Shown: positions 26,673-40,500 of the stretch, piece by piece
Layout: each line of letters starts with the position of its first letter
Numbering within the stretch: the first letter of the stretch is position 1
Assembly: GCF_040581485.1 (NCBI RefSeq)
Contig: NC_090131.1
Coordinates: 21,898,532 to 21,962,531, forward strand
Direction: 5' to 3'
Length of the DNA stretch: 64,000 nt
Source: Linepithema humile
Lineage: Eukaryota; Arthropoda; Insecta; Hymenoptera; Formicidae
Translations under genes and position numbers: made by a program
Notes under the pieces: model-generated
What the model was told of the DNA's origin: nothing
The model's input: the letters and a program-made list of their open reading frames with translations, nothing else
The model's database searches: none

Positions 26673-29600
26673 ACAGTATTCATTTACGTGAATGATTATG
26701 TAAATAGTGTAATAATATTCGCAATATTTTAAAATCCACCGATAGTACAGATGTGCTAAATCGATATTACAGTCGCATATCATGCGACTGTAAAAATAAC
26801 GCTACAATATGCTCGCACGAAGACAACATTACCATCCCGATCGCACGAAAATAATTCACCGTGAGTATGACTGTAATTATTTCCCATTCAAACACACCCA
26901 TTGCATTTGTTCAAACACTTTCAATTGCTTGTAAGAGATCTAAAGCCAGAAGAGAGTGCGGTTGGTCGTGGACGCCCTGTGTACAGTAATCCAGGTGTAT
27001 AATGCGATAGACTATGGACACAGACCGCTACAGGAGTCGTCGTGATCCACGAGAAACAGACGGCGTCAGACGACAGCGAGTGGCGGAGACTGGCAAGGTC
27101 GACGACCTCGCCTACGACTTGGTACCACCAACAGTTGCTCCTTCAGTCCAGGATCGGGACTCCGGGACTGACGTTGCACAAACGATCGCGATAGCGTCGA
27201 TTTATCCTCTCTGCTTTTCCCACCGCGACATGCGCCGCGCTTGGCGCTAAAAATGTTCGATTGCGGAAAAAAGTGTGCTAACACACGTGGCAATCGAAGT
27301 TCTACTTCAAGAAATAGGATCGATCGAGTAATAATACCCGATGCTAGTGTTTTTTTTTTACGCGGATACCTTTTAGATAGAAGCAACAAATTAAAGTGTG
27401 TATATTTTTATCTTGTAACTTTTACGTATTTGACGAATTTTTCTATTCTTCAGTTCTACATTGAACAAAGTATAAAAAATAGTTGAGAATTCTTTATATT
27501 TATATCTGTATTCAACATGTTTTTAAATAAAAGAGAATTGTGACAATCACGACTCCCCGTAAAAAAAAATCCATTTCGGCTTGCGAAAGAACCGGATTCC
27601 GCAATCTTTTACGATAAGTTCAAGGTATACTATGTAACAAATGGAGAAACAGTGCAATTGTCAAAAATGCAACTACATGACACGCTAGCGTTCGTCTTTC
27701 CGCGTCCCTTTTGTCTTTCGACGTCCGTCACTGTGACAGCTTGCTTTCTCATCTATGAATAGATAGCGGCATAAAGGAGGACACGAGACGAGAGGGAATA
27801 GGCGGACCCACGTGGTTAAAGCGGCGGTATATGCGTGTCTACCTACCTATTCCGAGTGCAACGCGTGAGGGAGAAGACTTTCAATACCTTCTTTTACGTT
27901 TATTTACACAGACGGATCTATCGACGGCTCCAAATCGATATGCGATAATTCCTTAAATGAAAGCCATCAGCATCGTTGAAGATTTCTCGGAATAGATATT
28001 TAACGATAAATATGCTGTCATTTTAACGACTCAATTAACACACGTACGATAATTAAAAGTCAGATCACATATATTAAATTATAAATTATTTTAGATATTA
28101 ATTAGATGATAAATTAATAATAATGATGACTAAAATATATCTATGCGAGATATACGTCGCATACACGAGTACAGGAAAAAGTTACAGTTTTCTATCGCAA
28201 AATTAATTGTAAAATAAATCTTAAGTTATATAATTATTTAAAAAAACAGATAAGCTTAATTGGTGGAATATTTTTTACTTCAGTCCTCAACTATAAATCC
28301 TAAATATGGTTGCAAGTAAAATGATTTAATGTCTGTCTGACAAAATGAAGGGAGAGAATTGGCTCGTTTTTTCGCAAGGCGAGGGGAGCCGGCGGAATTC
28401 CGTGTTTTTCTTATCCTCCATGTCCTTCCTTCCTACGTAAGATATTCCGGACGACGTCGCGGTGGTCCCTGTAGGACGAATCTTTTAAAAGATCCGTGCA
28501 ATAATACACGAACGCTACAGTGGTCCCGAAACATTTAAAGGAAGATCCGGCGACCCCGTCGAATATTAATATCCCGCCTTGGCGTGTACTTTTTCACATT
28601 TATTCTTTTCGAAGAATAAACAGAGCCGAATAAAAGGTTTTCAATCGGAGAATATTTTCGAATAAATGCTGCATTACAAGCGAAGATATTATCACGTTAC
28701 GTGCTCGGGAATATTTTTGAATAAAACTTCACAAATAGAATAAAATAAAATTGCGGAGTGAAAGATCACAAGTCTGCATCAATTTTTAAATGTCCAACTT
28801 TTAAGATTTTTTTATCGATTTTGTTATTCTATTTTCTATTTCTATTTCTAATTTCCGATGTAGCACAAGTTTTATTGGAGCAAACACGATTTTTCATGAT
28901 TATTCGAAAATATTTATTTTGCTATGTAATCTCTTATAATGTTGCACTCCACATTGCGCGCAACGTCACGTCCTGTTTTTATGAAATCTAGCAAGCCTCG
29001 AATATCCATCTATATTTACCACCTGATCCTAGCTCTGCTGCAATCTGGCAATTGATCCGGGGAGTATCTTTCGGTTTGAGTGCTTGAAAGCATATCAATA
29101 ATTCAAGTGCCGGATGTAACGTGTCTGTTGACCCAAAAAATGAAGAGCGTCATCGAGAAACTCCCGATAGAATTTAATGCGGCTTCCTCAGCAGAGATCT
29201 GTTTTGCTTCGCACGATCGAGCATTTCGAGCTCGACAATAAGCGCATAAAACACTGCGTAATATCTGGCATAAACAAGCGTGCAAACTCTAATATCAGCT
29301 TTGCATATGCACAAATACACATACATATGTAAATATATTTGCGTATCTCTAGCGACAGGATAAATCTAAGAAAATAAATTAGCCGGATACGAGTTTCCGC
29401 GAGGACAGATATTAACAATTAGAAAAATGAAAACTCCATCTTAATCCGGTTGGTCGCGGGAATTAGCTTGCGTGAAAAATGCAAGATTACGTACGTATAA
29501 GCGCGCTATCCGTTAGATCGCTGTAGTTAACGTAAGTCGCATTGCCATTTATCTCTAATTTGCTTCGACAGTCTCTTCGAGTATCTATCAGCGATGGAGA

Positions 29601-30660
29601 AATCACAATTATACAGTGTGCCAATTACAGGCGATAGAGAAGACAGCCGAACTGACAATCGAATTAATTGGCGTGGCGGAAAATTTGCCCGATAAAATCC
29701 GAGTGTCGTGTTAAGTTCCGACATTAGAGAGAAGCAGTCGGTTCACGGTTGCAATCGTGCAAAATGCGAAACACGTTGAAGGAAGATGTGGGACTATCAA
29801 GCGCCCGAGTGTCGACAAGGATAAAAGGATCGCAATCGCTCACGGGAGTCGACAGCCGATTTCGCGGCGCGAGTGTTAAGTGCGATTGCATTAATGACGT
29901 TTCTTTTTGCGGCAACGTGTGCGCGCCACCGGTTTCCCAAGCGCGCCGCAAATCGACGTCCGGGTGCAAACCGACGCCGGAGAACCCGAGTCTCTCTCGA
30001 AGCGCTCGAGCGAATTCTTCCGCGTGACAGCCGCGACATAATAATTGCACCGCTCAACCTCGATAGAGTCTGTCGTTTAGAGACACTGTAATTCTCGCTC
30101 CCGTGGCAGATAATTTGGCGGTCGGGCCGCATTAACGTTACCATCTCGTGAACCACGCGTGTCTCTTACGCGACCGCGGCGGAGGATTCCGAACTTCCGC
30201 CGCCTACATTAATTTACGGGGGGCCTGACGTTGATACGAATGTCCCGGAAGCCTCAATCTTCATTTTAATGAAAAGTTCTTCCATCAATATTCAAAGGCG
30301 ATGCCTTTTTTAATTAAAACGTCGAATCGACCATTTTTTTAATTCATCCACGCTTGATGTATATAGCGTCGCAGAAGTTACGCTTCTTCAATTAACAAAC
30401 CCGCCGTTGTAATATAAGATGTGGTAAGCGGTCGATCGCGATTATGTGGGTGTCCGGTGTCGCGCGTCTCGCGGTGTGGGCATCGCCACGAAACGCTTTA
30501 TCGTAATATACGCAAGAGAGGTGCTTTCGTAACGCGAGTGACGAACGGCGAGAAAGAGAGAGAGGGGTAAAGCGAGGAACTCTCGAGGCGGTGGGTAGCA
30601 CTGTCCGCAGCTCCAAACCAGCCGGTTTTCACAATGGAGAAAGAACTCCCGCGGAAAGTT

Positions 30661-30684
30661 GCGTGCGCGCGCGCGCGCGCGCGC
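30661..30684. repeat. (GC)n alternating tract
   Basis: Twenty-four bases of nearly pure GC dinucleotides, an alternating purine-pyrimidine run with Z-DNA potential. A CTG array follows within 25 bp. Confidence 0.8.
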
Positions 30685-30707
30685 CACGGAAGACACGTTC
30701 TCCGATG

Positions 30708-30743
30708 GCTGCTGCTGCTGCTGCTGCTGTTGCTGCTGCCGCT
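30708..30743. repeat. CTG/GCT trinucleotide array
   Basis: About twelve triplets with TTG and CCG interruptions. In the plus frame it would read as alanine codons, but the surrounding open frame looks non-coding. Confidence 0.8.
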
Positions 30744-33700
30744 ACTTCTCAGAAGCAGGCTTCATCGGTGAAAAATACCGGCAGTGAGTGGAAAGGAAAG
30801 AAAATGAGGGAGAAAGAGAGAAGGATGTACAGAGTCCGAGAAAGGATGAGCAAGTGGAGGGGCTAGTTTGCACGCGAGACACACGCGAACGCTCGCCCAC
30901 GCGAACTACAGAGAGATACGACGTCGATGGTCAACGCTGCTCGCAATTGTGATGCGTTCGACAACCACGCAAAAGACTACTTTTCGCGTTGCGTCAAACA
31001 TGTTTACTACTAAATTTTTATATCAGAAAACAAAACAAAATTACTTAATTGAAAAAATAATTCGGGAAAAATAATTCTAATATTAATTTGACTAAATTAA
31101 AAAAAAAAAAGATAAATATATAAAGAGAAAGTAAACTTGTAATATCCGTTTTTTATTTGGAGAGATAACTTCGTGTGTGCTCATGTGGCGAAAAATGATT
31201 CATGAGGCAAGACAAAAATCTGCTGTAGCAAATTAAGATTTCTAAATGATTGTAGTCACTTCACGATACATGGTCTAAACGGATAATCCGTCCGCGAGAC
31301 GTATTGTCGCTTTCACTCGCTGTAAAATCAGTTTGTCAAAACACGAACGCGCGTTAATGTCAAAACTGCGCAAATCGAAGATTCATCGGCTGCGCGCGGC
31401 GGAGTGATTTAAAGGTGCGTGCGCTATTCGTTATCAATACCAATCTGTTACGAACAAGTCGGGGATCGTTACTTGGAGAAAATAAATCGCCTCGGCAACG
31501 CGCGACATAATAAATCGTCGGGAAAGAAGGAGGATCACCGAGCGGCGGTTGATTTAATTCGCGCCGAGAGGAGTCGTTAATTTTCGAAATGGAGTGAAAA
31601 TACGCACGGAAAGAACAGTGGTCGAAAAGTACTTAATATGGACCGGTAGCTTTCTCGCAACGACCGGAAGTGTCGGGGATGCAAAGGAAGATATCTCGTC
31701 ACACACGTGACAGGAAAGAGACCCTTGTAGCGAAACGCTATGAAAATGACAATGAGGCTCAGTACCGTTAAGCGATAGATTTTATTCTAGCAACGACAAA
31801 GATTTCAGTCTTTCCGCTGACTTAGATAAAAAAAAACCAACGACAGCGATAATCAAAAACGAACGAGATAACGCGAAATCAAGCAGCTTCGTTAGATACT
31901 GCCATATATTCATGATATCAAGGTTTTAGGTCAATAACGTACATATAAATAAGATATAGCAGCAAATTAGACCGATAAGTAAAAAATTATAAATCATCAA
32001 AGTTTCCGTATTTCTCTCTATAATTTTTAAATTAAAATTCAAAAAAGAGCTCCTAAATATAAAAATCTGCAGAAAAAATCGATTTTTCAAAATTTACTGA
32101 AAATCAATAGCAGTATTATAGGCATACAATCGTTATAAATATCAAATATAGCTTAGAAAAGAATAAATCTTTCAAGAAAAGGTACAAGCAATTTTACAGT
32201 TACACGTGAGCAGGGACGTAAGTGTAAACGATATGCCATGACCGATACTTGGGCACGATCGAGTCGGGCTTAGAGAGGAAGAAAACGAGACGACAACGGT
32301 CCGTGCGGTATGAAAAGACCGTATCCGTATGCTTATTATGTAATTGAATGAACGTCGATAAGGGTCGAAAATTATCCGCCGTCTTTCCTCGCGCCGCGCG
32401 CGTTCAAGTGACGAGAGAAACCTGAAACTCGTGGGCGCTGTTTTATCGGAATTATCTATTTTGTGTATTACGATACGACCGCAAAATTGATTCGACGATA
32501 AAAGCGCCTAAGCGCAAACAAACATATAACATTATCATAAATAAGTGATACTCTAGCCTGGAAATTCGCGCAGTACAATTAAGTGGATGCTGTAATCTTC
32601 CTATTATAAAAGATACTTTATCACCTAAGAGGAGTAGGTTTCACGTGGAGTATATTTCAGCTATGCGCGATTAATTACAGTAAAGGCTCCGTGCAGCGAA
32701 ACACTAAGCAAAATAATGAGTCGCCTGCGCCTGATGAGTCGGTACATATTACGCATTACGACCACCGCCAGCGCGTTAACCGCCGAACAAAGGACCGACT
32801 ATAAACCGGGCACGGCTATAAACCAGGCCTGCCAAGCAGAACGCGCCAAATTCGCGACCGCGTCTAAAATAACACGTAGGGAGAAAGAGGAAGGAATGAA
32901 AATGCGCGCGCCGTTACGGCAACGAGCGAGCGCGACGAATTTGGGTTAACTAAATGGTTAAATCCACCTCAAACAAAGCTTCTGTTTGAAGTTTTTTTTC
33001 TCCAAATCTTCTTGTTTTAACTTCTATCGAGAAAAGACATTAAGAAAGACATTGAGAAATTTATCGAATTTTTTACAATATATATATTTTGCTTAACACG
33101 CGCCGCCTGCGTCTTGAATTCTGATCGGAAGATAGAATTGCAATGAGGATTTCAAAATTTCAATGTTAGTTTCTCAGAGCTGTCGGATGATAAATAGAAA
33201 CGACACGCCATCAATTCACCAAGTAATTTGTCATTAATCAGTAGTCGGACGACAAGCTGATACGAAAGCACACGCGAGCGGACGTTCCCATCGCAGCCTT
33301 CGAAAACGCATAGATATAATGATACGCTCGTAGGTCGCGAAGAGCGCGTGATTAATCGCATACGCGGTATCGCCGGTTTCGATCTACGCACGCGGCACGA
33401 TGTTGCATACACACATACGCATAATTAGGTAAACCGATAATTGGCAACAAGGCCAAGGAGGGCAAGCGACCTTGATCGCGAGGAAGGTTTCACCCGAGGT
33501 TCGGCCGGGCGATTTCTCGTCGGCGCTTTATTCGTGGGCCGAATTGTTAACCCTACCCCGCGGACATAATATTTTGGCTGGGCCCGTAGGCGTGTGCGAG
33601 AGTGTGTCAGGCTGTAATCACGCGCTCGATTAATTCCAACGTCGACGCGAGGAGCGACGAAGCTGCGAGAGTGTGCGAGTACGTGCGCCAAGTGTATGCA

Positions 33701-34470
33701 CAACGTGACCACTACACACGATTGAGTAAATAAGGCTCTCTTTTTTGGTTGGAGAGTAATAAACTCTCCAAAAGGCGCGATAATGTATTGTGCATTTTAA
33801 AATAATTGAATTAATTACTGCGAGATAAGAAAAAGAAAGAAAAATCTCATTTGCTCAGTCGTCTGCAATCACGAGAGAAAGAGAGAGAGAGATTACGCCT
33901 TTTTTTGAAAGTATAAGATAGTTTTGTAAAATAATTTTAAGAAAGAAATTCAAGCATGGAGTAATAGAGTATTAATTATAAAAAAGGAAAGAGATGTTGT
34001 TTTGTCTCTGTTTATAATATTCTGAATAAATTTTATGATTAAACTTATTAATATGAAAACAGATGTTGGATCGATCGAAATTTTGAGAATACAAATTGTA
34101 TGTACTTCGAGAAAAAAGTGAGAGATTTGTATTCCGAGGCATATTCACGCGTCGGTGTTCATCGGACGAGTTTTGCGGAGGGTAGAATTTATTTTTGGTG
34201 CACCGTGCAAAAGTATCTATAAATACCAGGGGAGGGCGCGTCGTCGGCATGTCTTCGAGCTCGTTTTTTTGCTTGCATCTTTCTGCACGGACCCTCGTTC
34301 TATGGACCCTGAAAACGTATTTATTCTTCGGCTCTACGAGGAGGAACGAGGCGCGTCGAGACGTCGCGCAGCGATATCTGTTTCTCGCAAGCTATTTTTT
34401 CAACACATAATTCGAAGAAATTAACTGCCCGGTTAAGAGGCTTAAGGTCATTTCTTTTCTTTTTATTGAA

Positions 34471-34510
34471 AGAATGGCTAGAGATGGCTAGAGATGGCTA
34501 GAGATAGCCA
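34471..34510. repeat. Four tandem copies of a decamer
   Basis: The unit GAGATGGCTA occurs four times; the first copy has one change and the last two. Confidence 0.85.
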
Positions 34511-37500
34511 ACATTTAAAAGAATGCTTCCACCTTTCCATTTATGGGCTAAAAGGTTGCCTAAAAGCCTTTCTATACCTAAAATCAAAAGACACGGTAGT
34601 GTCTCGCGCCAGGTAAATATTTACAGCAAAATATCGAAAAACTTTTACAATCAGAAACTAATGAAAATTGGTATAAGTAATTAATATCGTGAAGATATAC
34701 AGTAAATTTCATATTTACCAAGCACGAGAGACAAATACATCAAAATCGTAATTTAGTTCAGTATCGTAATAACTTCCGTGTGTGTTTTATACTATCTTCT
34801 AAATACTTAAGCCAAAATAAAATAAAAAAAAAATAAAAAAAATGGAGATCGTTCAGTTGCTATTGTCACGACATCGTAAACATCCCTAATGGTACCTGCC
34901 TTTTGGCTGAAAAGTCCACATCTTTAAAACCACCTGCATCGTTGGCACTAAAGCCATAATAAAAAACGACCCGGGCAGTGAAACCGTAGCATTCTTTAAA
35001 ACCGGCATTATAGTTTACGACTTCCTCGTCTCCGACAGCCGCGGTATACTGCTTTGGAACGCTTTATCGTCGTTCCCTTTGTCGTCCGTTTCGATTCGCG
35101 CGGATAGATCAGCTCGCACGGCATCGACCCATCGGGCGAATAAATTTACCTATTCAGTTGTCCGCCGAACTAACTCGACTCACTTCCTCCGCCTAGCGAT
35201 TCGACATAGAGCCGTTGCGGTCATCGAATGTCCTCGCGGTTGCAGCGCGCAGAATGAAGCCGCAGATAGATGTACGCGTCATGCGCGAACCGGCATAGAC
35301 CGTGGAACATCGTAAATCTCTACGATTGTCCGGCTTTTCTTATATTTAAGTTATATCTCCGTCGAGATGTCCACTCTCTTAAATCTCTCCCGGTATCTTG
35401 CCAGCTGGTTCCACCCGCGGATAAGCCGACGGATAATCAATCTTCGCTGCTGCGTGGCTGATTAAGCTTCGCTGGAAACTCACCGTGCGTTATATTGAAC
35501 ACGCCTGACGACGGTATGTAATTGATTCATGATCGCAGTCGCACAATATTAGCCGTGACATAAGTTATAGGAGAAGTATGAACCAATTGCGTTCTCGAGG
35601 GGATATCGATGGACTTTAGATAATTCGCGACTCGCCATTAAAAACCTGCTTATCTCGCCATGGTCACCTTTATCGGTTATTATACCGACCAGGTAACACG
35701 TATGTATTGATATTTATAAGAATCAACTGGCCTTAAAAATTATATCATACCTGAAACGCTACTAATCAGCAAAACAAATCTGTTTTTAAAACAAATAAAT
35801 GCGTTTCCATTTAATATAATTAACTAATTTATAATCAATTTAAAAGAAGTAATCGACCGCGCTGTACTTTTCCTAACTTTCTAACGTGAGATATTTCGCG
35901 CTTCTCTTCCGAGCTCATCGCACACACATCCGGATAAATAGAGATACCACTATCCCTACAGTGTTCTCCTCGCGGGGTGTGGCAGCCGCGGTTGCACTCG
36001 ACTCATGACTACGTTAACTTCGACACGCTCGGCTCGCTCGGCCCGCTTCGTTTGCGTTAACTTCGCCGCGATTTATCTTACCCACGGCGAGTAGGCTGGA
36101 AATACGGCGAGAGCACGCGCGGCGGTGTGCGTGCCATGGCCGGCGTGCACGTGCACGCGTTAGAACGTGTGCGGGAAGTTTTATGGGAGCGGGTCGCCAA
36201 ACATGGTAACATGCCCGCGATTCACCTCTCGCAGAGGCAGAATCTTCCTCCGGCTCGTTCTTGAGAGAAACGCGCGCGTGTCTACGACCATGGACCATAG
36301 CGGACACCCGTGCAAGCTTCCGTAGTTGCTAAAACGCATTCTGCTTACTTGACAGCATTCAATAATCACTACACAACATAGTTGTCCAACTTCTTTTTTT
36401 TTAATTATATAAATTTATCATTAAAATAATTCATTAATAATAATTAAATATAACAAAAATTAGCAAACTATTTCTACATTATTCAAAATATTTTTCTCAT
36501 TTTATTATTAAAAAATTTTAAAAATTATTAATATTTAATATTCTAATGTATCTTCTATATCAATTTGTTCTAATTAATTCAAGTTTAACAAACTTTTCCA
36601 TCAGATAACGTAAAAGATTAGATAACAGTACATGAGTTTCCGGCAAAACTAAATATGCGAAAGAAGTTTCGACGGAAATCTCAGATAGCCGGAAAATTTG
36701 TCGAGAGATGCAGAGTGCTCGCAATTTGTCCCGAGTAAACAAGCGAGGAAGAAGCCTCGTCCTCGAACTTCCGCTCTTACATCAGCGTCGAAAAACTTTT
36801 CGGGGGGAGATGGCGATAAAATGGTGAACCGGCGAGCGATGTCGACTGCGAGCGATTTATGAGTCTCGGCGGATTGGAGGTGAGAATTACAGTCGGTGGG
36901 ACGGTTAAAGGAGGACGGGATAAGAAACGCGTACGTCCGATGAAAACTGATCGGGAAAAGAAACGACGGATCTCGCGCTTTCGCGCCGCGCGCGTTTGGC
37001 ACGCATAATTACTGTTATTAATTTGCGTGCGGCTTAGAGAGTAAAGTGCGTGTAATCGCGGATGGCTAACGATGTCTCGCAATTTACCGCCGCGCGCGGG
37101 AAACACGGCGCACCGCACCTGTGCGCGGCCGCCAGGCATCGCGGATATTAAAATAACTCCGCCGGCGGTTTCGCATGAGAGATCATCGTGTAAACCGTAC
37201 ACTCGCTGGTGGTTGAAAGATGTCCGGTAACAGCCGCGAAGGGACCGGCCGAAGTTTCGCGTCGGAATGCGATAAAAACGTTTGGAATGCTCAGTGTTTA
37301 AAGCAGTCGGGAAAACAGGTGGTTGGCGGATCGCTCGTTTGTGTTTCCCCCTCTTCTTACACCGCGGCTGATAACAGGGCTATCTCCCGGCTTGACCTCC
37401 GCCTCGGAACTTCGCGGCGACGATTGCACCATCGCAAGCGGGGTCGGAGTTTTGATCTCGAATAAAACCGCGCGAGACACGCCCGCAGAGGAGCAAGGAT

Positions 37501-40500
37501 CAACACGGCCAGCGAACGTGACCAACGAGATACGTTTTTTGAGCTTCCCCGCGCACACTTAGAACTTCAACGCGCGATAATGTTGATGTTTCACGTAAAT
37601 CAAGCACCAGAGACGACTAATAGTTTCTCGTTTGGCCGAAGTCAACCTCAGCTATACAGCGATCGATATGCGTATGCATATAGAAGCTCGGTGTGACTTC
37701 AAGAAAGTTTGTACCAAGTTATACACTTTGAGAGAATACATACCATTTGCTTCAATTTGTGAACACAGTGAGTTTCTCCGTTTCGAATTTAGCGATATTA
37801 TATTCCACTTGAAGTTATGAAACTTTGAAGTGTTGGCGCAGTATCGTAAAACGCAGCTTTATTACATCAACAAGGAAGCAATTTCACGGAATAAAGAAAA
37901 TTTTTGATATTACGTTTCTGCAAATAATTATCATAAAAACTAACATTAACGAAATATTCTTTTGAACAATCCAACGTTATTTTTCGATCGCGACTCCATC
38001 GTTTAAAAACACATTTCAGAAATTAATGTAGAATGGTAAATTAAAACAAATTATATACAAGCGGAGTTTCACAAATTGATAACTCGTCAAAGGGAGAATA
38101 ACGTTTCCGACTTCTGCCGTCGCATATTATGCTAACTCAACATACATTTCGTGTCAGCCACTCAGATTCGTTTGCCGATCATCTTATATCCGATCTGGTA
38201 CAATTCTCTTTTGCTACGTGTAAACATCGCGTCAATATATCGAGCCGCAGCTAGTGGACTCTTTTACAAGAGCGCGAAGAACAGAAAAAAAGAAGGACGA
38301 CTCCTGATTTATGGTGGTAATAACTTGAGCATGCGAGTCATGGGTGAGGCCAACATCTGTTTGGATCCTATCTCTAAATTCTCGACACGGACGATCTCGG
38401 TAGCAGTCGCGATAATGAGCACGCAAATATTACAAAGTGGACCGAAAACATCGAAAAGAAACGTAATCTTTTCGTTCATAGAAATGATAGATGAATAAAA
38501 CTTCAAAATATATTATATTCTTTTGCCGAGTAAAAAGTAATTAAAATTTAAATGTATTCTATAAAGTTTAGGAAGATAAAAATGGAAAACAAAATCGTAA
38601 TTATTAGTTAATTAGAAGTAAAGTATATCACACATTAGAAAATTAAAGAATTAATTTTTTTCAATTATTTATGTCGAAAGTAAAAAAGTCGTTAGAAGTA
38701 GATTTCCATGAAATTTTCTGTTATCAAACATTTTAGAAGATTGTACATTGTATATATGTCACGCTGTTCAACATTCCTGAGCTACTAGATTGTTTGCAGT
38801 GCACTAGGAAAATATTCGCTATCTCCCCCTTTGCTAAGCTTCAATTCTCTCTCGCAGATTCTCTTCCAATCCTCTCAACCGCTCAATCTATCGCATCTTT
38901 CACGCCAACGAAGCGCAATGATTCATTCGCATGCGAGTAATCGTACATCGAGGAGGGATCATAGACGAACCTGCTGGTGCTGTTTCGCGTATCGCCGTAA
39001 ATAAATTACGATCTCTCGGTTAACGCCGAGAACCTCGACATATGGTCGAGATTGTTTGCGCTAATTAATAACATCGTGCATCCGCGAGATTGTGCGCGCG
39101 CGCGCGGCTTCTTCCTCGTGTGTTTTCTCGATCTGTTATCACTGATAATCTGATGAAATTTGTGAACTTGCTCATGTGCCATTTGCACAAAAGAGCGGTT
39201 CATAGATAATCTCTCAAGAATATATCGTAATCACAAATTTCTTTAATAAAAATATAATATTAAAAAATTTAAAGAAATATGTATGTTTATCTCAATATTT
39301 CAATTTATCATCAATGTTTATCTCATTACTTCGATATGTTTATCCTTTCATTTTCATTAAGTTATATACTCAATAAATCAAGCTATTGATTACACAATAT
39401 GTAAGCTTTTATAAATCGTGACAGAACGTATGATGCAAGAACTGCTGGTGAAAATAGCCTACCGTCGATGTTTGTGGATCAAATTCTGTTCCGCGAAATA
39501 ATGAGCAAATGTATAGCGCGCAATCGATCAACGCTAAACGCGCGCGCGACGATATGCTTGTTTGAGATTGAAACGGATTATTCAAACACCGGATATGCGT
39601 TCAAACACAGCTTATTTTACCGTCGTCTATGACACACAGAGTGCATACAAAATGCTTTACGATGAACACAAAACGAGCACTTAACAGCTTCATGCGAGCG
39701 CTATAATACGCAAACGAGAGGTATTCTGTTGTGTTGAAAAGGGATAAGAACATCCCGAGAGTTCTAAACACAACGCACGAATTCCTAAAGGGTGTCGAAA
39801 ATAGATGGACAAACAATCGGAGTGATGAACTTTCTGACAGCAAATGTCAATAGCTTACAATTAGATAAAACTAAACTTGAAGAGATAATACTGTCGTTAA
39901 ATACTACGCAATGCAGTCAGTAAACAAATATAGTAAGAGGAATCAGATTACATCAGCAAACACAACTTTGCAGCAGAATAAAATTTAAGTGTCAAGAAAA
40001 TTTATTGAGCAAAAAAAAAGTGTCTAAAGTATGAAGATAAATCGTAGTAATATTAAATATCAATTTAATAATAGTTATTAAATAGTTTCCAAAATGAAAT
40101 GTTTAATTTGTTGCCAAGTTATCTCTGGTTAATTCAATAAAATTTCGATCTGATTTTTCAAATAACTCACTTAGCTCCCTCCAGACAGAACGTCTCGCAA
40201 TTTACTACCGCAATCAACTACGTGGCGAATATATTGCGCATGTACCATCGATATCAGCCCCCGATATATACGTAAAAATACATACGGTAGCAATCACGCG
40301 ATAGCGTTAATCTCGCCAATTTTTATAACGGGACAATTTACAGAGAACATCCCACGCCTTCGTGGTGCCGCGTGCAACACGCCGTGCGCGTGCAAATACT
40401 CCCGGTGTGTACATATACGTACGCGCTCGCGGCAGGCCGGCAAACATACGTTTGTACGTGCGGCATATGCGCGAGGTCGACCTGACCGAAGAGCGCGAAA

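Noticed and set aside
30591..30866. 91-codon plus-strand frame with a poly-alanine run
   Set aside because: The alanine and Arg-Ala runs are simply the CTG array and the GC repeat read in frame; nothing else suggests a gene.
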